Under the pieces are notes generated by a model that saw only the letters and a program-made list of their open reading frames with translations, was not told the origin of the DNA and did no database searches. This document shows positions 1 through 8,513 of a DNA stretch of 54,776 nucleotides, one piece after another; position 1 is the first letter of the stretch; every line of letters begins with the position of its first letter. The translations under genes were made by a program, and so were the position numbers. Source of the DNA: Paludibacteraceae bacterium. GTDB taxonomy: Bacteria; Bacteroidota; Bacteroidia; Bacteroidales; Paludibacteraceae. Location: positions 1-54,776 of the forward strand of contig JAKSOA010000014.1 in assembly GCA_024405875.1 (NCBI GenBank), written 5' to 3'.

Positions 1-2057
1 GAATTGCTGAGTTGCACAACCACCTCAAGGGCTCTTCACTTATATTCACGCTCAACTGGCTTGCGGTGATGAACTTTCCAAGAAAGTACGGCAAGCGTCA
101 GTTCAAGGATATGAAGAACTTCAAAGGCGAGTATTGGGAGATAACACTTGCGGCATTCCTCAGGGCGTGGCTCTACAAAGAGATTTACGCCATACAGGAT
201 ACCCCGATGGACGAGACCTTCAAGCAGTTCTTAAGGGAGAGTGACAAGTCAATGTTCATACAAATGAATGTAGCCAGTGTGCAGGACTTTATCTCAAGAC
301 TCAGATACCGCAGTGGTGCCGATGTGGATTACGCCATACCGACACACCTGCCAATCTCCACCAAGGATGTTGACAGCCGCATCTGTATGATAGGTGAGCG
401 TCAATTACTCTATAAGTGTTTCAACGCCATAAACAGAGGAGAGAAAAGCAAACTCTTCAAAACGTTGTTCTACGCGTACCTTATTGTAAAGGCAAAGTTC
501 CGTTACGCAATGGTACAAATCAACGATGTAATAGGCTTTGCAAACTTCAGTTACTATGACAGCAAGAAATCAAACCTGCTTAAAGCACTTGAAAACATAC
601 CTGTATATAAGAACAAGTTAGTTGAGATAGGTGTTAAACTTGCGGTTCAGAAATCCTATGTAAAACACATAGAGTACCGCATAACCCCAGAGGACACAGC
701 GTCAGAGTTGCAGAAAGAGTTGAACAAGGCTGACAAGCATACAAAAAACGGAGACAGCCACGGCTACATAGTTCATTTCATAAAGAAGAAAGACAAACAC
801 ACAGGCAAGGGGAAAGTAGAGGAAGGGACAATATGCCGCAACTATGAGGAAAGAAAAAAATACAGCAGAGATGCTGACGGAGTAAGAACACTGCTTATGA
901 ACGGCAACCGCCAGATTACAGGAATTGATGCCGCCAACAGTGAGTTCTTCTGCCGTCCGGAGGTTTTTGGAACAGTGTTCCGCAAGGTTCGCCACACACA
1001 GCCCAAGACAGATATGGCGTACTTTAAAAAACTGCCGCCGCTTAACTTAGGTGTAACCTACCATGTGGGTGAAGATTTCTATGACATAATAGACGGACTC
1101 CGTGCAATGGAAGAGGCAATAATATTCCTGAACCTGCGTAACGGTGACCGTATAGGTCACGGAACGGCACTCGGATTGGATGTCCGTCACTACTATGAGG
1201 AGAAGCACTATACAGTAGTGATGCCAAAACAGGTTATGCTTGACAATATGGTGTGGCTAATAAACAAGATAGAAAAGTACGGCATAGACGGAGGCACATT
1301 TCTGCACGAGGCAAAGAAGGAGTTTTACAGGCTTAGGGAGGAGATATACCACACGCATTTAGAGGAGCAGACATTTATGGATGCGTGGCTGTTAAGAGGA
1401 GACGAGCCAAGCCTGTACCTTGACGCAACTCGTGAACCAAAGCGTCAGAACCTTATGGACATCTACCAGCTCAATATGGATAACAGAGTAGTTCCGGCAC
1501 GCTCAGATGAAGATGCCCGTAGACTATACTACCGCTATCATTATGACTATAAGGTGAAGGCTGAGGGAGCCAAGTCCAAGGAGTGGAAAATAGAAACAGA
1601 GCACAGAGCGTCGTTTGTTAGAATATTAGAAACAATACAGGAGAAGATGCAGGAGGAGATTGCACGCCGACACATAGCCATAGAGTGCAACCCCACATCA
1701 AACCTGAGAATAGGAAACATACCAAGGTACGTTGAGCACCCCATAGTCAAGTTTAACAATGAGGACCTCATACGCACCGATGGCAAAGTAGATAAATCGG
1801 CACAAATATCAGTGTCAATTAACACCGATGATGCTGGCATATTTGCAACGTCACTGGAAAAGGAGTTCACCCTAATGGCGTTAGCACTTGAGAAAGAGAC
1901 AACAGAGGATGGTGAACCCAAATACCAGCAGCGTAGCGTTTACCGCTGGCTTGAGAACATAAGAGAGAACGCATTTATACAGAAGTTTGGAGAAGAAACT
2001 CCCACTTCCGTCATTTCGAGCGATAGCGAGAAATCTCAGTCAAGAACGTCATTCTGA
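1..2057 (+). CDS. Large adenosine-deaminase-family protein, 5' truncated by window edge (RdrB-like candidate)
   Basis: The frame is open to the window edge (codons from base 3), so the true start lies upstream. The first visible residues read IAELHNHLKGSS, the N-terminal HxH metal motif of the adenosine/AMP deaminase fold. Further family motifs are YHVGED (nt 1059-1076), RIGHGTALG (nt ~1149-1175), IECNPTSNLRIG (nt ~1680) and the zinc-site Asp pair in NTDDAGIF (nt 1827-1832). A full metal-dependent deaminase site is therefore present. The span from HxH to the Asp pair is about 605 residues, against roughly 280 in ordinary adenosine deaminases, so there are large insertions. That size is known for RdrB of the RADAR phage-defence system; the RdrA ATPase would lie outside the window, so this assignment is inference. 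The last ~15 codons and the stop lie inside two dispersed repeats. Its base composition is more GC-rich than that of the next three genes. Confidence 0.8.
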   Translation, partial: IAELHNHLKGSSLIFTLNWLAVMNFPRKYGKRQFKDMKNFKGEYWEITLAAFLRAWLYKEIYAIQDTPMDETFKQFLRESDKSMFIQMNVASVQDFISRLRYRSGADVDYAIPTHLPISTKDVDSRICMIGERQLLYKCFNAINRGEKSKLFKTLFYAYLIVKAKFRYAMVQINDVIGFANFSYYDSKKSNLLKALENIPVYKNKLVEIGVKLAVQKSYVKHIEYRITPEDTASELQKELNKADKHTKNGDSHGYIVHFIKKKDKHTGKGKVEEGTICRNYEERKKYSRDADGVRTLLMNGNRQITGIDAANSEFFCRPEVFGTVFRKVRHTQPKTDMAYFKKLPPLNLGVTYHVGEDFYDIIDGLRAMEEAIIFLNLRNGDRIGHGTALGLDVRHYYEEKHYTVVMPKQVMLDNMVWLINKIEKYGIDGGTFLHEAKKEFYRLREEIYHTHLEEQTFMDAWLLRGDEPSLYLDATREPKRQNLMDIYQLNMDNRVVPARSDEDARRLYYRYHYDYKVKAEGAKSKEWKIETEHRASFVRILETIQEKMQEEIARRHIAIECNPTSNLRIGNIPRYVEHPIVKFNNEDLIRTDGKVDKSAQISVSINTDDAGIFATSLEKEFTLMALALEKETTEDGEPKYQQRSVYRWLENIRENAFIQKFGEETPTSVISSDSEKSQSRTSF

Positions 2058-2073
2058 GCGAAGCGAAGAATCT
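2009..2073 (+). repeat. Two REP-like copies fused to the 3' end of the deaminase gene
   Basis: Copy 1 (2009-2036, with a TTTCGAGCGATAGCGAG core) and copy 2 (2047-2073, CGTCATTCTGAGCGAAGCGAAGAATCT type) lie in tandem. The upstream reading frame runs through copy 1 and stops at the TGA inside copy 2. The encoded tail (SSDSEKSQSRTSF) is repeat-derived rather than part of the enzyme fold. The same family recurs between genes at 18.9, 25.6, 26.2, 28.5, 45.0 and 45.6 kb. Confidence 0.8.
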
Positions 2074-2148
2074 TTTGAAAGTGGAGCGAGATTGTTTGTA
2101 AACCGAATGTAAAATTTATAAATAATTTAAAATCAATAATATAGACTA

Positions 2149-3246
2149 ATGAGAAGAAGATTAATAACAAAAAGATCTGATAGTGATGGCATAGTGAATG
2201 TTATCTGTTCAATGTTGTCATATTCAGCAGAGGATGAGATATTATTGATAATAGATCCGTTTTTTTATTACAAAACAAATTTGGGTGAAGCTTGTGAAAT
2301 ATTCAGACAGATTGTGTCTCGTTATCCTAATGTTAAAGAAATTTGGACAGTTTGCAAAGATGATATAACAAAAGCACCCAAAACACAAATATATGATGAA
2401 TTTAAAAGAAGATTGTTGCGTGGACAAAAACTAACAAATATATTAACGACAGATGATTTTCATGATAGGTTTATAATATTGTTGAAGTCAGAAAAAGGAA
2501 TTACGATCGGAACCTCCTTTAATGGTATGAGAAATAAGTTATATACAATTTCTACCTTGAGTAAAGAAATTGTAAGAAAAGTTTTGCATGAAGTGGCGTT
2601 ATTAGAAATTAACCATATAAGGACAACTATTAAAACACCTATAAAAAATTATTCTTCTATTAAATTAGCCGAATATAGACACCTTGTAAAAGGCAATAAG
2701 CCAAATTATTGGGTTCATCGCATTGCTCACGAAGAGGATGTCTCGTATGAACTTCTTAAAAGAGGCTATTTGTCCATAGGATTTGCAGATTTCGGATATA
2801 CACAAGAGATTCCAGCACTGGCTAAAAACATTACTAGAGAAATTGAAAAAATTTGGGGCGATTCTTATAAGAAAAAATATAGATTATGGAATTTTTTATT
2901 TGAATTCAGTAAGGATGATATAATTCTAGTACCTGATTTCCCTGAAAAAAATAGATATAGTTTATACAAAATTGAAGGTGCTGATGCAATTCCAGCAGAA
3001 AAATTACACACAAGAGGGTTGACAGATATTGATGGCAATGTTTTGAATTGGGATGGAAATTATTTAACTACTGGAGGAGAAAGAATAGTGGATTTAGGTT
3101 TTTTCTGGGAAGTTACTGAACTTGCAAATAACTTGACGATGGAAGATACTTATTGGAAAGAAATAAAAAAAATTGATGTAAATATGAACATTTCAAAAGA
3201 AAGAAAACTAGTTAAAATAATTAAAGAGGGTATAGAAAGAAACTAG
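2149..3246 (+). CDS. PLD-like (HxR variant) protein with unknown C-terminal domain
   Basis: A 365-aa protein without signal peptide, hence cytoplasmic. The N-terminal ~160 residues resemble a phospholipase-D-type half site: a hydrophobic strand with LLIIDPFF, then FHDRFIILL and IGTSFNGM, matching the H-x-R-F-I...G-(S/T) signature of PLD-like domains found in Bacteroidota accessory genes. The ORF6N protein at 11.6-12.6 kb has the comparable YHDRYIML. The C-terminal half (from about residue 185, YWVHRIAHEED...GYLSIGFADFG) is rich in aromatics and contains DDIILVPDF. It recalls the non-catalytic sensor domains of restriction-type proteins, but I cannot name the family. The gene is AT-rich, begins 91 bp after the deaminase gene, and sits in a run of accessory genes, so a defence role is plausible but inferred. 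Confidence 0.6.
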   Translation: MRRRLITKRSDSDGIVNVICSMLSYSAEDEILLIIDPFFYYKTNLGEACEIFRQIVSRYPNVKEIWTVCKDDITKAPKTQIYDEFKRRLLRGQKLTNILTTDDFHDRFIILLKSEKGITIGTSFNGMRNKLYTISTLSKEIVRKVLHEVALLEINHIRTTIKTPIKNYSSIKLAEYRHLVKGNKPNYWVHRIAHEEDVSYELLKRGYLSIGFADFGYTQEIPALAKNITREIEKIWGDSYKKKYRLWNFLFEFSKDDIILVPDFPEKNRYSLYKIEGADAIPAEKLHTRGLTDIDGNVLNWDGNYLTTGGERIVDLGFFWEVTELANNLTMEDTYWKEIKKIDVNMNISKERKLVKIIKEGIERN

Positions 3247-3357
3247 TTAAAACAACAAAAACAAACTTAAAATGTACCCCCCCCCAAAAAAAAATACTAA
3301 AAATTTTAAAACAGGGGTTGGAATAGCTGAAGTGGTAACGAATTAGTAAATCATATT

Positions 3358-3966
3358 ATGTCTCAAACAACATTAACGGAAATTGCCCTTGACGCAATTA
3401 AAGAGAATTTATATATTGCAAAGGTTGCAATGGAAAGTAAAAAAAATAATAATGGTTGTTATGGTTTTCCTACTGTAATTTTGTTGTCATCGGTCATTGA
3501 TATTATTGGCACATTGTTATGTTTAGGCAGCAATAATACAGGTTCTTTACGTCCAACAAACCATACAAATTGGTATAAATGTATGGGAACTGCAAGAAGC
3601 CACTTTACAGCCGTATGGAATCAGTACGATGCTATTATTAGCGGATACGGTATCACAAAGAATACTTGGATAGATACTATTTATACTATATATCGCTGTC
3701 AATCGGTTCATAATGGCACAATAGAATTTAATACAAGTATGAGTATTAATTCAGGTGCAAATAATGAGGCTTTAACAGTAGATACAAAAACTGGGCATCA
3801 ACAACTACATTTAGAGCCATTTTATGATATGGTAGTGATGATATCTGATGAATTTATGAAACAATATAATAATGGGTTTGTTAAAGATACAAACTTTTAC
3901 AATGCTGTAGGAATTCCAGATACAGGCACTACAGTATCTAATATAATAGAGAATAAGACAAAGTAG
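3358..3966 (+). CDS. Hypothetical protein with HEPN-like RxxxxH motif
   Basis: A 202-aa soluble protein that I do not recognise by family. A helical N-terminal part holds a hydrophobic stretch (ILLSSVIDIIGTLL). Residues 113-118 read R-C-Q-S-V-H in the context YRCQSVHNG. This matches the R-x4-6-H signature of HEPN domains, many of which are RNases in toxin-antitoxin and defence systems, and the residues around it fit the usual helix. The gene is AT-rich, 111 bp after the PLD-like gene, and preceded by a C9-A9 tract (3277-3294). HEPN function is inference from one motif. Confidence 0.55.
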   Translation: MSQTTLTEIALDAIKENLYIAKVAMESKKNNNGCYGFPTVILLSSVIDIIGTLLCLGSNNTGSLRPTNHTNWYKCMGTARSHFTAVWNQYDAIISGYGITKNTWIDTIYTIYRCQSVHNGTIEFNTSMSINSGANNEALTVDTKTGHQQLHLEPFYDMVVMISDEFMKQYNNGFVKDTNFYNAVGIPDTGTTVSNIIENKTK

Positions 3967-3987
3967 TAACTAACAACAGTGTAAACG

Positions 3988-4022
3988 CACGAATTTTATT
4001 TAGGAGTCTGACTGCGTAAGTG
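3988..4022 (+). repeat. 35-bp repeat, copy 1 (upstream of the P-loop gene)
   Basis: Matches 4654-4688 at 31 of 35 positions. Read in one frame it gives ARILFRSLTA followed by TAA; copy 2 in the same frame gives an ATG-started MNTRILFRSLIT followed by TAG. Two of the four differences are silent (AGT/AGC Ser, TAA/TAG stop). Each copy lies about 60 bp before a start codon. Function unknown. Confidence 0.65.
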
Positions 4023-4079
4023 GATATGAAAATAACACAAAATAACAAAAGAAAGCAAACAAATTAAACATCAATTGCT

Positions 4080-4580
4080 ATGAAAAAAATAATCTGCATA
4101 AAAGGTACAAAGGATTCAGGTAAGACCACTACCATAGGTATGGTTTATCAAAAATTGCATGGCAAAGCAATTTTATCTCAGTTAGGAATGGAGACCGATT
4201 CTTTTTTGGGGTATGACAAATGTGATGAGAATTGTAGTGGATGTAATAATAGGGTGGATGATTTTATAGCGATATTACCCTACCGGGGATATAAAGTTGG
4301 CTTTATTAGTGCAGGAGACCCATATACTAATTTAATTGTACGAATCAAACTTTTTATAACATTGAAGGTTGATGTTATAGTGTGCTGTGCAAGATGTGGC
4401 AGAAGGAACTCTTTCAATGATTCTGTAGCACAAAAATTTGAGGAATTAAGGTCTATCTTAAGAGAAGACAAGGTTATTGTGCACAACACATGGGAATATA
4501 CAAATGGTGGTATATGTACATCAAAGGCACCTTTGGTAGATATTATTTTGTCAGAGATAGACGATGCTTTGAATGATTAG
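4080..4580 (+). CDS. Small P-loop NTPase-like protein with cysteine clusters
   Basis: A 166-aa cytoplasmic protein. Residues 9-16 are a Walker A loop (G-T-K-D-S-G-K-T) straight after the first beta strand, as in small nucleotide kinases and GTPases. Two cysteine groups stand out: C48-x3-C52-x2-C55 and C102-C103-x2-C106, possibly metal-binding. The second follows a hydrophobic strand (VDVIVCC) where a Walker B Asp might be expected but is not obvious. I do not recognise a named family. It is the last of three AT-rich genes (PLD-like, HEPN-like, P-loop) that may form one functional unit, and it is bracketed by the two 35-bp repeats. Confidence 0.6.
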   Translation: MKKIICIKGTKDSGKTTTIGMVYQKLHGKAILSQLGMETDSFLGYDKCDENCSGCNNRVDDFIAILPYRGYKVGFISAGDPYTNLIVRIKLFITLKVDVIVCCARCGRRNSFNDSVAQKFEELRSILREDKVIVHNTWEYTNGGICTSKAPLVDIILSEIDDALND

Positions 4581-4653
4581 GTAATATATATCATTAGTGG
4601 GCAATAGTGAAACCAAACAAAACATTAATTCAAAAAAATATCAACTATGAACA

Positions 4654-4688
4654 CACGAATTTTATTTAGGAGCCTGATTACGTAGGTG
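4654..4688 (+). repeat. 35-bp repeat, copy 2, with a 12-codon ORF
   Basis: Second copy of the 3988-4022 repeat. With the ATG at 4647 it encodes MNTRILFRSLIT and stops at TAG. It lies ~60 bp before the start of the Ig-like surface protein. It may be a leader peptide or the tail of a lost gene; nothing decides between these. Confidence 0.6.
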
Positions 4689-4748
4689 AGAGGGCTGACA
4701 AAAAAACAAAAACAAAACAAACAAAATAACTTAAAAAACTTAATTATT

Positions 4749-7580
4749 ATGGAAACAAAAAATTTATTAAACAAAAAAATTAACCAATGGTTATTGCTGG
4801 TGGCAATGCTATTTGGGTTTAGTGGTGCGTTATCTGCAGATAAGTATGTCTATTTTGACTCAAACAAAGGAGAGTGGGAAAAAGATGGTTCAGCTTCTGC
4901 TTGCCACTATTGGGGTGGTACAGGTTCCACATGGCCTGGAAATCTAATGACAAAAGTATCTGGAGAAAGTCACATTTGGTATTATAAAGTTCCCAGTGGG
5001 AATGGCAACTGTATGTTTGTACGTGTGTCCAGTGATGGCAAATCTGATTGGGGAGCAAAAACTACGGATCAAACGACTCCAAGTGCTACTGGTAAAAATT
5101 TATGCACAATGAGTTCTTTTAATTGGGGAGATACAAAGTGTACTGCATCTTTCAGTGGCTATTATGCATTAACCCCAACAGCGGTAACCTTAACGGTTAC
5201 TGATGGAAAACTTAGTGGTTCTGGTACCTCATCTGACCCATATATGGTTGAAGCAGGAGGTAAATTTACACTTTCGGCTTCAAACCTAACATTCTCTCCT
5301 GCTGACCCCGATATGAAGGGCTATTATTACTTTGGAACGAGTTCAACAGGTATACCAAATTCAGATACTTCTTCTGCAGAAATGACCGCCTCTTCTACAG
5401 TTGGAAATAAAACACAATATTATGTAATAGTAAAAGGCAAGTATAATACTACGACATCAAGTAGCACAAAAAGTGCATCGGTTTACGTACAAACAAAATC
5501 TTCTTGCGTTCCACCAACTGCATACAATGTTTCTGGACCATCATCGGTTTGTGCTGGTTCAAATGCGGAGATAACATTATCAGGTTCTCAGACAGGCTAT
5601 ACATACGAGTTGTATAAAGATGGAGCAACAACATCTACCACACAGGCAGGAACAGGCTCTTCATTAACTTTTAGTGCGAAGGTATCTGGCTCAAGTGCCG
5701 CAGCATTTACTATAAAAGGTTATGTGACAGGAACACCAACTTGTACTGCTGATATGAATGGTACAGCAACCGTTACTCCAATTGCTCTTCCATCAGCACC
5801 AACAGGCAGTAATATTAATGTTTGTTCAGGTTCTGATGCGGTATTTACAGCGTCTCAAACAAATAATCGTTGTATAGACTGGTACACAGCAAGTACCGGC
5901 GGTACAAAGTTAGCGACATGTCAAACCTCTTATACTAAGACAAATCTTACTTCAGATTATACTGTTTATGTTGAAGCAAGAAATGCTGATAACGGCTGTG
6001 TATCACAGAGTAGAACAGCAATAAAGGCAACCGCTGTAGCAAAGCCTACAATAGCAAGTACAGCTCCTGCATCAGGGTGTATTGGCACTAATGTAAATAT
6101 AGGTGCTACTGCAAGTTCGGGTGCAACTGTAAGATGGTATGAAGCCGCAACAGGTGGCACAGCACTTTACACGGGAACACCATATACAGTATCAAGTATC
6201 AGTGCCACAAAAAAATATTATGCGGAAGCATATAACAGCACATTAGACTGTGCTTCAACAAGCAGGACTGATGTGACCGCAACCGCCAAGGCTTTGAATA
6301 ATGTAAGCAACATAACATTCTACCCTTCATCTGTTAAGAAGGGTGAACCAACACAGGCTACCGCTACTGTAACAACAGTTGGTGGTACAGGTGAATGGAT
6401 TACAACCACATCAAGTCTGATTAGTTTCTCAAGCACATCTGCTAATCCTACCACAATCAGCACAAATGGCATAGGTACCGCTAAGGTAACATATACATTA
6501 ACAGGCGGATGTTCTGGCACTGGTGCAGTTAATTCAAAGACTGTTGATTTGGTTATCAACTCTGACTGCGATGCTCCTGATGCTGGTACTATCAGTGGTG
6601 ACAATGCAATCTGTGCCGGAGGTAGCGTTTCACTTTCTGTAACAGGTTACACATCTACAAACACCAAATTGCAGTGGAACAAGAACGGCAGCCCTGTGGC
6701 AGGAAAGACAAGCAACACTTATACAGAGAGTAATGTTACTGAAACTGCCACATACACTGTGACAGTAACAAGAACCGATGTTGACAACTGTTCCGCCACT
6801 ACACCAACTGGTTATGAAGTCACCGTCACCCAAATCCCAACCATCACAACACACACCGATAACTCTCGTTGCGGCACAGGTACTGTAACATTGAGTGCAA
6901 CTGCAAGTGCTGGTGATGTTAAATGGTATGCAGCCTCTACTAGTGGCAGTTCACTTGGAACAGGTGCATCTTATACAACACCAAGTATAAGTGCCACAAC
7001 CAAATACTATGTTGATGCCACACAGAATGGCTGTACCACAGCATCAAGAACTGCTGTTACCGCAACTGTAAATACGGTGCCTTCAATTGGCAGTATTTCC
7101 GCTCCTGCTAATGCTTGTGGAGCAGGTGATATAAAATTTACAGCAAATAATGTAACAACTGATGCTACGGTTACTTGGTATGAGAACTCTTCTCAACTTG
7201 GCACAGGTGCAAGTTACACATTCAGCAATGTTCCTGCAGGTACGTCTCACTCTGTTACCGCTAAGGCTACTCTGAATGGTTGCACATCATCAGAGAAGAA
7301 TGCTAGTGCTAGTCGTTTGGCAGTTCCTACCCTTACCATCAACGCTCCTACAGCATACGCTTGGGAAGATGCTACATTCACATACACATCAGACGGAAGC
7401 GTAACAGGTAGTGTAACACAAAAAACAGGTACAGGTGGTATTATCAGTGGTGATACATTCAAGGGTCATGTGGGTGATGTATTCACAGGCTCTTACACCG
7501 CAACCAACACAACAACAGGCTGTACTACCAGCGATTCAGCAGATGTTACAGTTACCAGGGCAACTGAGTCCTGCGACTAA
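4749..7580 (+). CDS. Secreted multi-Ig-like surface protein with N-terminal CBM26-like domain
   Basis: I start at ATG 4749 (943 aa). It gives a clean signal peptide (NQWLLLVAMLFGFSGALSA), while the frame upstream is Lys/Gln/Asn-rich and has only a GTG. The mature N-terminus (YVYFDSNKGEW ... HYWGG ... TWPG ... MTKV ... IWYYKVP) resembles starch-binding CBM26-type modules. The rest is a string of Ig-like repeats of the CHU_C-associated type. Examples are TVRWYEAATGGTALYTG and VKWYAASTSGSSLGTG, each ending in a (T)KYY(A/V) strand. The protein stops after the last Ig domain with ESCD, without a recognisable T9SS domain; two proteins at 14-19 kb also end in Cys-Asp. Likely a cell-surface glycan-binding or adhesive protein. 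It is followed by a strong terminator. Confidence 0.8.
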   Translation: METKNLLNKKINQWLLLVAMLFGFSGALSADKYVYFDSNKGEWEKDGSASACHYWGGTGSTWPGNLMTKVSGESHIWYYKVPSGNGNCMFVRVSSDGKSDWGAKTTDQTTPSATGKNLCTMSSFNWGDTKCTASFSGYYALTPTAVTLTVTDGKLSGSGTSSDPYMVEAGGKFTLSASNLTFSPADPDMKGYYYFGTSSTGIPNSDTSSAEMTASSTVGNKTQYYVIVKGKYNTTTSSSTKSASVYVQTKSSCVPPTAYNVSGPSSVCAGSNAEITLSGSQTGYTYELYKDGATTSTTQAGTGSSLTFSAKVSGSSAAAFTIKGYVTGTPTCTADMNGTATVTPIALPSAPTGSNINVCSGSDAVFTASQTNNRCIDWYTASTGGTKLATCQTSYTKTNLTSDYTVYVEARNADNGCVSQSRTAIKATAVAKPTIASTAPASGCIGTNVNIGATASSGATVRWYEAATGGTALYTGTPYTVSSISATKKYYAEAYNSTLDCASTSRTDVTATAKALNNVSNITFYPSSVKKGEPTQATATVTTVGGTGEWITTTSSLISFSSTSANPTTISTNGIGTAKVTYTLTGGCSGTGAVNSKTVDLVINSDCDAPDAGTISGDNAICAGGSVSLSVTGYTSTNTKLQWNKNGSPVAGKTSNTYTESNVTETATYTVTVTRTDVDNCSATTPTGYEVTVTQIPTITTHTDNSRCGTGTVTLSATASAGDVKWYAASTSGSSLGTGASYTTPSISATTKYYVDATQNGCTTASRTAVTATVNTVPSIGSISAPANACGAGDIKFTANNVTTDATVTWYENSSQLGTGASYTFSNVPAGTSHSVTAKATLNGCTSSEKNASASRLAVPTLTINAPTAYAWEDATFTYTSDGSVTGSVTQKTGTGGIISGDTFKGHVGDVFTGSYTATNTTTGCTTSDSADVTVTRATESCD

Positions 7581-7605
7581 GTAGTCCGCAGCAGTCATTT
7601 ACAAA

Positions 7606-7643
7606 AACTTTCCCCACCACGCTATGTGGTTGGGGATGTTTTT
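7606..7643 (+). terminator. Rho-independent terminator after the Ig-like gene
   Basis: CCCCACCAC (7612-7620), loop GCTAT, GTGGTTGGGG (7626-7635, one bulge), then a T-rich run. It ends the 4749-7580 unit just before the AT-rich three-gene operon. Confidence 0.75.
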
Positions 7644-7697
7644 GTATATACAAGAAGAAAGAGGGCTTATTTAAATTCGCTAAAAAATGAGAAAAAC

Positions 7698-7728
7698 TTG
7701 GATTGGAACATTTTTTTTTATACATTTG
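7698..7728 (+). promoter_or_regulatory. Bacteroidota-type promoter of the three-gene operon
   Basis: TTG at 7698-7700 and TACATTTG at 7721-7728 with a 20-bp spacer fit -33/-7 elements. A start near 7735 would give a ~16-nt leader to ATG 7751. That argues against the longer reading frame, whose start would fall upstream of the -7 box. Confidence 0.6.
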
Positions 7729-7750
7729 CATTCAGAAAGTATGTCTTTAT

Positions 7751-8512
7751 ATGGCTTTTGACTTTGGCAATCATATGCGCAGAGAATATAAGAACACGTT
7801 TCTTCAAAATGTTCTTGTAGAAATAGATTTCAAAGAATGGAATTTAATAGATAGGGAAGATGTATCTCGTAAATGGAATGAATTTGTAGTATCCAATTTC
7901 AATAATTCTAATGAGACAAATTTGTCAGTTGACTTATTAGAAAAACCAATTAGGGTATCTCGCAAAGATGGTTTCTGCTCTTTCTTTTTCTCTAGAAGTG
8001 TTGTGTCTGCAGTTGTTGGTGCAAAAGATTATCGTACATTTGTTGACAGTGTTATACCTCAAATTTATAAATTATCCAAGTTTTTAACGGATGTAATTTC
8101 TATTAATGAGGTTACAAGATTGTCTTTACGGAAAATAAACATTTGGCAGTTTAAGTCTAAAGATACGTCTCCAATTCAATCAGAAGAAGTTAGAAAAATA
8201 CTATTTAGCAATGCACTCATAACTCACGAAGAGAGCGAGGTGCTTAATGAAGAGGAGCGAAATATCGGTGATATGCACAAATACGAATGGGAAGACGGGG
8301 ATAAAAAGGCGATTGTAAAAACTTTTTTTATTTCGCCGAAACAGACGGGTGTTTTTGCTCAAATATTGGATTCCGAGTTGCAAATGACTAAATCAATTCA
8401 AATAGATCAAGTTCAAGATAATTTTATTGAATTGAATAATATTTTATATAACTTATATCATTGGTGCGTTAGTGAAAGTGTTATTGATATTATGATAGGG
8501 AATCAGAAATGA
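7751..8512 (+). CDS. TIGR04255-like protein, first gene of an unknown three-gene operon
   Basis: 253 aa from ATG 7751, a start chosen from the promoter position. No signal peptide or membrane segment. The N-terminal pattern (REYKNTFLQNVLVEIDF) and a C-terminal helix with HWCVSESVIDIMI resemble the sporadically distributed TIGR04255 family, whose function is unknown and which occurs in accessory DNA. I am only moderately sure of this match. It is followed after one base by the 208-aa gene, and that gene overlaps the third by 4 nt, so the three are almost surely co-transcribed and translationally coupled. All are AT-rich compared with the flanking surface-protein genes, which suggests joint transfer. 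A defence or toxin role is a guess from context. Confidence 0.55.
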   Translation: MAFDFGNHMRREYKNTFLQNVLVEIDFKEWNLIDREDVSRKWNEFVVSNFNNSNETNLSVDLLEKPIRVSRKDGFCSFFFSRSVVSAVVGAKDYRTFVDSVIPQIYKLSKFLTDVISINEVTRLSLRKINIWQFKSKDTSPIQSEEVRKILFSNALITHEESEVLNEEERNIGDMHKYEWEDGDKKAIVKTFFISPKQTGVFAQILDSELQMTKSIQIDQVQDNFIELNNILYNLYHWCVSESVIDIMIGNQK

Positions 8513-8513
8513 A

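Noticed and set aside
1547-1921. 124-codon minus-strand frame inside the deaminase gene
   Set aside because: Shadow of the real plus-strand gene; no protein-family features.
7626-7820. 64-codon frame before the TIGR04255-like gene
   Set aside because: Overlaps terminator and promoter of neighbouring units and is out of frame with the coupled operon.
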